This document shows, piece after piece, positions 1 to 5,801 of a stretch of 7,618 nt of DNA. The stretch is taken from positions 1 to 7,618 of the forward strand of contig JAQVGK010000155.1 of assembly GCA_028696755.1 (NCBI GenBank), given 5' to 3'. The translations under genes were made by a program, and so were the position numbers. Origin of the DNA: Bacteroidales bacterium. Lineage in GTDB: Bacteria > Bacteroidota > Bacteroidia > Bacteroidales > ML635J-15. The number at the start of each line of letters is the position of its first letter. The stretch's first letter is position 1. The notes beneath the pieces are model-generated. The model did not search any database and had not been told where the DNA came from. It saw nothing but the letters and a program-made list of their open reading frames with translations.

Positions 1-563
1 CTAGTACTATTCCGCTCGAAGGAGTAGAATGCGGTGTAAATTATGCAATGATTATCTCTACAACTGGTGGTTTGTGGCGATACCTTATTGGTGACACGGT
101 TAGCTTTGTGTCGAAAAATCCATATAAGATTAAAATTACTGGACGAACTAAGCACTACATAAATGCTTTTGGGGAGGAAGTGATAATTGACAATGCACAT
201 TTTGCACTAAACCATGCATGCGAACAAACTGGCGCATTGATAAGGGAATACACTGCTGCTCCCATTTTTTACAAAGGCGATCCCGAAGGCGCACATCAAT
301 GGCTATTCGAGTTCGACCGAGCGCCCGACGATTTTGATAAGTTTGTTAAACTTCTTGACGAAAAATTACGTGAGGTTAACTCCGACTACGACGCAAAAAG
401 ATATAAGGACATTACACTTGGACTTCCCGATTGTAAAATTCTAAAAGATGGCACTTTTTACAATTGGCTTAAAGAAAATGGCAAACTTGGCGGGCAGCAT
501 AAGGTTCCGCGATTGTCGAATACCAGAGAGTATGTGGATGAATTACTGAAAATTAATGGGTAA
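1..563 (+). CDS. GH3-family (auxin-responsive promoter type) adenylate-forming protein, C-terminal part
   Basis: The gene enters from outside the window. The reading frame is open from base 3, and the ATG at 48 is an internal Met, not the start, because the residues before it (STIPLEGVECGVNYA) already fit the family. About 186 residues are visible of a protein that is usually about 500 residues long. Conserved GH3 blocks are GLWRYLIGDTV, then GRTKHYINAFGEEV (the hinge leading into the mobile C-terminal domain of adenylate-forming enzymes), and near the end GKLGGQHKVPRL, whose Lys lies where the family has its conserved late lysine. Plant GH3 enzymes and bacterial IaaL-like relatives activate a carboxylate with ATP and join it to an amino acid. 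Bacteroidota homologues are mostly uncharacterised, so the substrate here is unknown. No signal peptide or membrane segment is visible, so it is probably cytosolic. The stop codon is at 561-563, only 6 bp from the stop of the convergent lipoprotein gene. Confidence 0.88.
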   Translation, partial: STIPLEGVECGVNYAMIISTTGGLWRYLIGDTVSFVSKNPYKIKITGRTKHYINAFGEEVIIDNAHFALNHACEQTGALIREYTAAPIFYKGDPEGAHQWLFEFDRAPDDFDKFVKLLDEKLREVNSDYDAKRYKDITLGLPDCKILKDGTFYNWLKENGKLGGQHKVPRLSNTREYVDELLKING

Positions 564-569
564 ATAAGG

Positions 570-1565
570 CTAGTTTACTCTTTTCTTATCGAGCATAAGT
601 ACCTTGCCATTTTCTGTACCTATTAAAACCTCACCATTTGATTTAACAAATACTGAGTGCAGATTAAAATCAGTTACTCCTTTCAACTTTGTCCATGTTG
701 AAACGCCATTTTCCCTACGATAAATTAATCCATCGTTTCCGCATACTATCCCAAAAGATGCGTTAAAGTGCATATCATTAAAACCACCAAGATAATTATG
801 TATTTCGGTATTCCAATTATATCCCAAATCGTAAGTTGAGAAAAGAATTCCATTCTCGGCGAGTGCGTAAACTGTATTGTAATTATCGGTTTCCACATCA
901 ACGAAGTCATTTCCCTCGAGTTCGATATAATCAAAAGTATTACCACCATCTTCGGTAACTAATAAAATTCCATATCCAGCAAAAAATCCAACATATTCGC
1001 TTACAAAGCAAATTGCATTAAACTGATTGTCGTATGATGTGTGTGACCAATGTATATTTCCATCTTCGGTTTCGGAAAACAGTCCTTTATTGTAGTGTTC
1101 GCCACCAACAGCAAAAATATTTGATTCGTCGTTAGCATAAATGCAATTGAATGGAACCTTGTATGCGTCCCAAGGCAAATTCGACAATACAAGAGTTTCC
1201 CAATTATCGCCACCATCGATAGATTTAATAACCATCAAACTATCGCCACATGCATAAACAACAGAGTCGTTAAGAAAGAAGATGTCGTTTACCGACAAGG
1301 TATCACTACGAAATGTCCGCACCCATGTTTCGCCACCGTCGATTGATTTATAAATACTTCCAAAATCGTTCTTGGCACCGCCACAAAGTAATCCTATTTC
1401 GTCATTAATAAACTCGATATCACAGATAGTAATATCCTCGTCAACCTGATACTCGGTAAGTTTTGGCTGATACTCAACATTATTTTCATCATCACAAGCT
1501 ATAAAAACAAACATTATAGCAGACAACAGTAGTATAAGAGTTGAAATATTTAACAATCGGTGCAT
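570..1565 (-). CDS. Lipoprotein with Asp-box/BNR (Ycf48-like) repeats, probable beta-propeller
   Basis: The protein has 331 residues. Its N-terminus is a lipoprotein signal peptide: basic start, a hydrophobic stretch at about 8-22, and a lipobox FIAC with the lipidated Cys at 24. DDEN follows the Cys at once. In Bacteroidota an acidic run just after the Cys is typical of the lipoprotein export signal that sends lipoproteins to the cell surface, so an outer-leaflet location is inferred. The rest is a repeat series with Asp-box motifs: SIDGGETW (74-81), SIDGGDNW (115-122), TEDGNIHW (166-173), TEDGGNTF (204-211), TYDLGYNW (244-251), and a degenerate RENGVSTW (284-291). The spacing of about 33-51 residues fits blades of a six- or seven-bladed beta-propeller like Ycf48/HCF136 or BNR proteins. 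These folds bind partners or glycans; no catalytic sialidase arginine triad is apparent, so it is probably a binding or scaffold protein. Role unknown. It is the last gene of the minus-strand run, starting 10 bp after the transporter stop codon. Confidence 0.85.
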   Translation of the reverse strand: MHRLLNISTLILLLSAIMFVFIACDDENNVEYQPKLTEYQVDEDITICDIEFINDEIGLLCGGAKNDFGSIYKSIDGGETWVRTFRSDTLSVNDIFFLNDSVVYACGDSLMVIKSIDGGDNWETLVLSNLPWDAYKVPFNCIYANDESNIFAVGGEHYNKGLFSETEDGNIHWSHTSYDNQFNAICFVSEYVGFFAGYGILLVTEDGGNTFDYIELEGNDFVDVETDNYNTVYALAENGILFSTYDLGYNWNTEIHNYLGGFNDMHFNASFGIVCGNDGLIYRRENGVSTWTKLKGVTDFNLHSVFVKSNGEVLIGTENGKVLMLDKKRVN

Positions 1566-1575
1566 TTTTAAAATT

Positions 1576-2373
1576 TTAATGTAACAACAATAGACTAACA
1601 GCCATTATAGCGATTCCAATCAAAACACCATAAGTTGAAGTATGGTGATGTCCGTACTTTTGAGCGCCAGGCAAAAGCTCGTCGAACGAAATAAAGACCA
1701 TAATGCCAGAAATTGCAGCAAAAATTATTCCGAGTACAAGATTATTTATAAATGGCATTATTAATAGAAAAGCAAGCAGGGCACCAAGAGGCTCGCTTAA
1801 TCCCGATAGAAATGAAAACTTCATTGCTTTACGCTTTGAGCCTGTAGCAAAATAGATTGGAACAGCTACAGCAATTCCTTCTGGAATATTGTGAATAGCA
1901 ATAGCAACAGCAACAGGAATCCCCATTTCTATATTAGAATATGCAGCAACAAAAGTTGCAATTCCTTCGGGAAAATTATGTATTGTTATTGCTGCAGCAG
2001 TTATTAATCCCATTCGACGGAGTTTGGTTTTGTCAATTGAGTCGTTCATACTCTCAACAAATCTTACTTCGTGTGGATTATCTTTCTCGGGCACAAGCTT
2101 GTCGATAAGTAAACTTAGCATCAACCCACCAAAAAAAGCAAGAATTGCGTACCACGAACCCGTTTTGCCATATTCCATTTGTAACAAATTCATTGATTCT
2201 GGAAGCATCTCAACAAATGATATATAAATCATTACACCTGCCGACAGACCGAGACTAAACGATAACATTTTTGTGTTTGTTTTCTTTGCAAAAAACGAAA
2301 TCAACGAACCTATTCCTGTTGATAGTCCGGCAAAAAGAGTTATCCCAAATGCGATTAAAAAAGCTTTATCCAT
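1576..2373 (-). CDS. zupT: ZupT-like ZIP-family divalent metal transporter
   Basis: This is an inner-membrane importer of zinc and probably other divalent metals, belonging to the ZIP family. From the ATG at 2373 it has 265 residues, close to the length of E. coli ZupT, with about eight hydrophobic segments (roughly 4-27, 36-56, 73-92, 121-145, 150-172, 186-208, 211-231, 246-264). The two signature metal-site motifs are intact: HNFPEG at 132-137 and HNIPEG at 161-166, the second followed by a ZupT-like PIYFATGSKRKA stretch. Further conserved points are EMLPES (55-60), GLSEPLGALLA (191-201) and DELLPG (231-236). A His cluster, GHHH (241-244), lies in the loop before the last helix. The frame is open upstream to a TTG at 2397, which would add 8 residues (MSFCKTLK). 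I prefer the ATG because ZupT proteins start directly with the first helix. It follows the nuclease gene by about 25 bp and is probably cotranscribed. No Zur-type operator is evident directly upstream. Confidence 0.92.
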   Translation of the reverse strand: MDKAFLIAFGITLFAGLSTGIGSLISFFAKKTNTKMLSFSLGLSAGVMIYISFVEMLPESMNLLQMEYGKTGSWYAILAFFGGLMLSLLIDKLVPEKDNPHEVRFVESMNDSIDKTKLRRMGLITAAAITIHNFPEGIATFVAAYSNIEMGIPVAVAIAIHNIPEGIAVAVPIYFATGSKRKAMKFSFLSGLSEPLGALLAFLLIMPFINNLVLGIIFAAISGIMVFISFDELLPGAQKYGHHHTSTYGVLIGIAIMAVSLLLLH

Positions 2374-2398
2374 TTTTAATGTTTTACAAAAAGACAAA

Positions 2399-3172
2399 TT
2401 ACGGTTTATATTGTTTCCAAAAATCTAAATTGATTTGTTTTTCGGTTTTTTTCTCGATAAAATATGGCAAAGCTGGCCAAAAATCAATACCTGTTTGCTT
2501 TTCCAGTTCATCAATAGTAACTGTATAGTTAAAAATATCGTTATCCGAAACTTTCTGATTCGGCATAATAAAAGCAATCCCAGTAATTAATGTGTCGGAA
2601 AAATACAGAATTGTTTTGTAATAGTTATCGGGAACATCTACTCCATTCTCACCAATTTCGCTCAATCCCGATTTTAAAATAGGACCTGTAACAACATAAA
2701 CGGTTCCCAGATTTTTAGCTGCCGATCGCACATAAGTTTCGAGCTTTTTCCAAACCCCACGGTTAAAACTAGGTACTTGCGGACTAATATTAGAAAAGTA
2801 AAACGACTCTTCGAGAGCAGTTTTATCAAACGACATATCGGCAGCAGGAGCTAAGTGTCCACGATCATAACCAGATGCTTTATAGTCTTTATCTTCGGCA
2901 GAACCAGTTTCAACTAATGGATCAGCTTTAAAATTATCATCTCTTTCCTCGTCACCCGAAAGCATTTGAGACGTTAGCTTGTAGGCTACCCATTTCGATT
3001 GCTCGTGCTCCTCGCTGTAAACAAAACACCAGAATTTATGACAAATCTTTGTCTCATTTTTCTTAACTGTCGGAATGTGAAGCTGCTCGTATTTTGGCTT
3101 TTGCGCTATTAAGGGCAGAGATATAACGAATAATGCCCACAGAAAAAAGATATATTTAAATTTTGTTCTCAT
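2399..3172 (-). CDS. Exported DNA/RNA non-specific endonuclease (NUC1/EndoG family)
   Basis: This is a sugar-non-specific nuclease of the beta-beta-alpha-metal fold (Serratia nuclease / EndoG family), which cuts DNA and RNA using one bound Mg2+-type ion. It has 257 residues. An N-terminal Sec-type signal peptide (about 1-24, ending PLIAQ) predicts export to the periplasm or outside. The active-site signature is YDRGHLAPAADM, with DRGH at 103-106 and His106 as the expected general base. After it comes the conserved SNISPQVPSFNRGVW block (127-141), in which Asn137 corresponds to the metal-binding Asn of Serratia nuclease and EndoG. The later VYVVTGPIL stretch (158-166) is also typical of the family. 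All key residues are present, so it is expected to be active. The gene starts 5 bp after the upstream UbiD gene, a spacing that indicates cotranscription. Likely roles are nucleotide or phosphate scavenging or clearing of extracellular DNA. No immunity-protein gene is seen next to it, which suits an exported enzyme better than a cytoplasmic toxin. Confidence 0.93.
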   Translation of the reverse strand: MRTKFKYIFFLWALFVISLPLIAQKPKYEQLHIPTVKKNETKICHKFWCFVYSEEHEQSKWVAYKLTSQMLSGDEERDDNFKADPLVETGSAEDKDYKASGYDRGHLAPAADMSFDKTALEESFYFSNISPQVPSFNRGVWKKLETYVRSAAKNLGTVYVVTGPILKSGLSEIGENGVDVPDNYYKTILYFSDTLITGIAFIMPNQKVSDNDIFNYTVTIDELEKQTGIDFWPALPYFIEKKTEKQINLDFWKQYKP

Positions 3173-3177
3173 CCAAA

Positions 3178-4941
3178 TTATTTTCCTTCGTTGTAGATTG
3201 CAGAATTTCCCTTTACTAATAATTTATACTTGAGCGATGGTGATTCAACGAATTTCATTCCTGTTAAATCTGTCCACTTTTCATCAACAGTTTTAATAGT
3301 TTTTTCATCCATCGAAACAGGATTTGGCCAATCTCTTATAAAATTATTTGCTGCCATATTCTTTGCTCGAGCATCAATAATAATTGAATTTTCAGAAATT
3401 CTGATGTCGTGTGATGGATCAATATTATTAAGCACCAACCAAGCGAGAGTTTCATTATCACATATTGCATCGGGATCATCAACAACTATGTAGATTCCTT
3501 TCTCCTTGTCGGTATTAGCCAGATTGTCGGATGCAATTACGTGAATATTTTGATTCAATTTTTCATTAGCATTTTCGCATGATACTGCAGATGTAGCATC
3601 AATAAGCAATTTTCCGCCAAAAGTAAATTTATACGACGAATGATCGAGCACATCGGATGGTCCAGCAGTTATAACAAGATTTTTAAAGAGATTTCCCAAA
3701 CCAAGAATTGCATTTACCACTTCGTTGTCGTTCTGTATGTCTATATTTTCGTTAAAACAGATAATTACTTTCGAGAACATCATTTGTCCGGCACCCAAAA
3801 GTGCGTTCATAATCTTTAAGCTTTGTCCTGGGTAATTTATTTTTGCCTTTACCAAAACAAGATTATGAGCCACACCATAAGATGGAAGTCGAATATCAAG
3901 AATCTCTGGGGCAATTGCAATCTGCACAGGCTTAAGAAATATTCGTTCGGTAGCCTTTCCCAGATAAAAGTCTTCCATTGGCGGAATGCCAACTAAAGTT
4001 GCAGGATAAACCGCATCTTTACGATGAGTAATGCAAGTGACATGAAATTTTGGGTAATTATCGGCAAGAGAATAAAATCCAGTATGATCGCCAAAAGGCC
4101 CCTCTGTTACAAATTCTTCCTCTGGATCGATGTATCCTTCGATAACAAAATCGGCAGATGCCGGCACATAAATATCGTTTGTTAAAGATTTTACCAGCTC
4201 GGTTTTTCGATTTGTAAGAAACCCAGCGAGTAAAAACTCATCTATGTCTGGTGGTAAAGGAGCAGTTGCGCAGTAAGTAAGAACAGGATCACCACCTAAA
4301 ACAACGCTTATTGGCATTTTCTTTTTTAGCTTCTTATATTTTTGAAAATGTGCAGCACCTCCTTTATGCAGATGCCAGTGCATACCAGTTGTTTTACTAT
4401 CAAAAACCTGCATGCGATACATTCCCGTATTTCTTAGCCCAGTTTCTGGATCAGTTGATATTACCATTGGCAGAGTAAAAAACTTACCACCATCATGAGG
4501 CCAACATTTTAGAATCGGAAGCTTATTCAAATCAGGGTTTTCGACAACAACTTCTTGACATTTACCGCGACCACTGCGTTTAACAGGCATCCATCCCGAT
4601 GCATTCTTTAATTCTGACAAAATCGACAACTTTGCAAAAATCCCATCATGAGGCTTCATCATTTTTTGCAAAAGATTATCAATTCTTTCACTAGGCTCAT
4701 CCCACGAAGCAATGTTAAGTGCTGCAAAAAGACGTGACTCTGAGCCGTAATGATTTATCAATACCGGAAAATCGGTGCCAGTATTTGTGAAAAGAATGGC
4801 TTTTCCACCTCCATCAGACTTCATCATCCTATCAGCAAACTCTGACATTTCCAGCTCAGGATTTACAAATTCGTCAATCCTAACAAGCTCATCTTTGCCT
4901 TCGAGCAAGCAAATAAAATCTCTAAGAGAGCTTAACTTCAT
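3178..4941 (-). CDS. ubiD: UbiD-family prenylated-FMN-dependent decarboxylase (long form)
   Basis: This is a reversible decarboxylase of aromatic or alpha,beta-unsaturated acids that uses prenylated FMN made by a UbiX partner. It has 587 residues, against about 490-500 for E. coli UbiD. The conserved parts are NTGMYRMQ (171-178), HWHLHKGG (188-195), PPDIDEFLLAG (230-240) and the core block EGYIDPEEEFVTEGPFGDHTG (268-288). By family knowledge the catalytic residues map to Arg176, Glu280 and Asp285, and the metal/cofactor ligands to Asn171, His192 and Glu235; all are present. The extra length is a C-terminal segment after about residue 450. Similar long UbiD proteins occur in bacteria that make menaquinone by the futalosine route (the H. 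pylori type), so late menaquinone synthesis is one possible role; decarboxylation of another aromatic acid is equally open. The symbol is family-level only. No ubiX, ubiA or other mqn gene lies in the window. It starts 2 bp after the upstream membrane-protein gene. Confidence 0.9.
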   Translation of the reverse strand: MKLSSLRDFICLLEGKDELVRIDEFVNPELEMSEFADRMMKSDGGGKAILFTNTGTDFPVLINHYGSESRLFAALNIASWDEPSERIDNLLQKMMKPHDGIFAKLSILSELKNASGWMPVKRSGRGKCQEVVVENPDLNKLPILKCWPHDGGKFFTLPMVISTDPETGLRNTGMYRMQVFDSKTTGMHWHLHKGGAAHFQKYKKLKKKMPISVVLGGDPVLTYCATAPLPPDIDEFLLAGFLTNRKTELVKSLTNDIYVPASADFVIEGYIDPEEEFVTEGPFGDHTGFYSLADNYPKFHVTCITHRKDAVYPATLVGIPPMEDFYLGKATERIFLKPVQIAIAPEILDIRLPSYGVAHNLVLVKAKINYPGQSLKIMNALLGAGQMMFSKVIICFNENIDIQNDNEVVNAILGLGNLFKNLVITAGPSDVLDHSSYKFTFGGKLLIDATSAVSCENANEKLNQNIHVIASDNLANTDKEKGIYIVVDDPDAICDNETLAWLVLNNIDPSHDIRISENSIIIDARAKNMAANNFIRDWPNPVSMDEKTIKTVDEKWTDLTGMKFVESPSLKYKLLVKGNSAIYNEGK

Positions 4942-4943
4942 AA

Positions 4944-5594
4944 TTATTTTCTCAAAAAATCAACAACAAGTTTGAAAAGCGAAGAGACCAGATACAGACA
5001 AACAAGATTAATAAATCCTGATATAATGCCATAAATCAACGACATAAATCCAGTACTAAACAGCTGCCTGATATATGATTCAAATCCATCAACCGCATAA
5101 CCGTTAAACAACTCAGGCATTTTTATAAAAGATATTTGAGAGAAAACCACATTTAATTCGTTAAGCGGGAAATATGGAGTTGCAGCAAGAATAGCTGAAA
5201 AAAGTGCAATAACGCCCAAGGCAACCGGCACAATAGCAGTAACAATTCCTAATGTTTTAAAAACTCCTGGCATTATATCAATAAGATTGCTTGCCGACTC
5301 GGTAAAAACAAAGCGCGAACGTTGATAAAATGCTCCAGCAATAAAAACATAGGTGAGCAATGAAACAATCAGACAAATAATAAATAAAATTAGGTGTCGA
5401 ATAATCTGAAATGCCTCTAGTTCGAAAACCATTTTAAAATATTCGATTGCGACCGAAATAATACTATAAATCCCGAATAACGCCATTACCAAAGCAATAC
5501 CGGCAAATACATATCTAAAACTTTTCTTAAAGAAATCATCTTTCTCGGTAATTTCAACTGGTTTTGATGTAAACAACGAAAAAATCTTTTCCAT
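4944..5594 (-). CDS. Putative four-helix inner-membrane protein of unknown function
   Basis: I do not recognise the family of this 216-residue protein. It has a short, polar N-terminal part (about 1-26, with alternating Lys and Glu/Asp), then four strongly hydrophobic segments at about 28-51, 66-89, 113-138 and 183-208. Between segments 3 and 4 is a loop of about 45 residues (139-182) with aromatic and acidic residues that could lie outside the membrane. It ends in a short basic tail (FLRK). There is no signal peptide with a cleavage site, and no obvious catalytic, metal-binding or nucleotide-binding motif. It is the first gene of the minus-strand run: a Bacteroidota-type promoter lies 24-53 bp upstream of its ATG, and its stop codon is only 2 bp before the UbiD-family gene, so translational coupling is likely. 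Whether it helps the decarboxylase, for example by holding it near membrane quinone precursors, is speculation. Confidence 0.75.
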   Translation of the reverse strand: MEKIFSLFTSKPVEITEKDDFFKKSFRYVFAGIALVMALFGIYSIISVAIEYFKMVFELEAFQIIRHLILFIICLIVSLLTYVFIAGAFYQRSRFVFTESASNLIDIMPGVFKTLGIVTAIVPVALGVIALFSAILAATPYFPLNELNVVFSQISFIKMPELFNGYAVDGFESYIRQLFSTGFMSLIYGIISGFINLVCLYLVSSLFKLVVDFLRK

Positions 5595-5617
5595 AATCTG
5601 TGTTTTAAAATTATTGT

Positions 5618-5647
5618 CAAAGATAATAAATCGTCGGCAAGTTCAAA
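5618..5647 (-). promoter_or_regulatory. Predicted Bacteroidota-type promoter of the minus-strand five-gene run
   Basis: Read on the minus strand, TTTG (5647-5644) is followed after 18 bp by TATCTTTG (5625-5618). This matches the Bacteroidota primary sigma factor consensus of a TTG/TTTG element, a spacer of about 17-23 bp, and TAnnTTTG, with every fixed base matched. Transcription would start near 5610-5613, giving a leader of about 16-19 nt before the ATG at 5594. The site lies just downstream of the CTTTAT repeat cluster, which could therefore regulate it. Confidence 0.6.
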
Positions 5648-5653
5648 ACAAGC

Positions 5654-5706
5654 AATCTTTATAAAATCTTTATGTCAATGGTTTATTTCTTTACAATCTC
5701 TTTATG
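5654..5706. repeat. CTTTAT-type direct repeats in an 11-bp register, possible operator
   Basis: CTTTAT occurs at 5657-5662, 5668-5673 and 5700-5705, and the one-mismatch copy CTTTAC at 5689-5694. The steps between starts are 11, 21 and 11 bp. They form two pairs (5654-5674 and 5686-5706) displaced by 32 bp, with 16 of 21 bases identical. Steps that are near-multiples of a helical turn are typical of binding sites of OmpR/PhoB-class response regulators. The cluster sits next to the -33 element of the minus-strand promoter and about 95 bp before trkH. The region is AT-rich, so a chance origin is possible. No regulator gene is visible. Confidence 0.35.
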
Positions 5707-5761
5707 AAAAAGCGGGTTATTTTGCCTCAGAATTTAACAATATACAATCGCTTATAAACTC

Positions 5762-5794
5762 CTGATATTCAGCAACTTAAACACTGACATTCAG
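5762..5794. repeat. Two near-identical palindromic 11-mers 22 bp apart before trkH, possible operator
   Basis: CTGATATTCAG (5762-5772) and CTGACATTCAG (5784-5794) differ at one base, which lies in the centre. Each is an inverted repeat, CTGA-N3-TCAG. Their starts are exactly 22 bp apart, about two turns of the helix, so two dimers would bind on the same face. The second copy ends 7 bp before the trkH ATG, so a bound protein would block transcription or, in RNA, the start site. The 4-bp arms are too short for stable RNA hairpins, so a DNA operator is the likelier reading. Confidence 0.45.
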
Positions 5795-5801
5795 TAATAA
5801 A

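Noticed and set aside
48..50. The ATG at 48 as the start of the GH3-family gene
   Set aside because: The frame is open to the window edge and the upstream residues fit the family, so the gene is truncated by the window rather than short.
241..244. The transporter's GHHH cluster (residues 241-244 of the ZIP protein) as a special metal-sensing element
   Set aside because: His-rich loops are common in ZIP transporters, and three histidines do not set this one apart.
2374..2397. An 8-residue N-terminal extension of the ZIP transporter from a TTG at 2397
   Set aside because: The ATG at 2373 puts the first membrane helix at the N-terminus as in known ZupT proteins, and TTG starts are less common. 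The extension cannot be fully excluded.
5721..5748. A possible trkH promoter, TTTG (5721-5724), 16 bp, TATACAAT (5741-5748)
   Set aside because: The downstream element does not match TAnnTTTG. It may be active, but the support is too weak to list as a feature.
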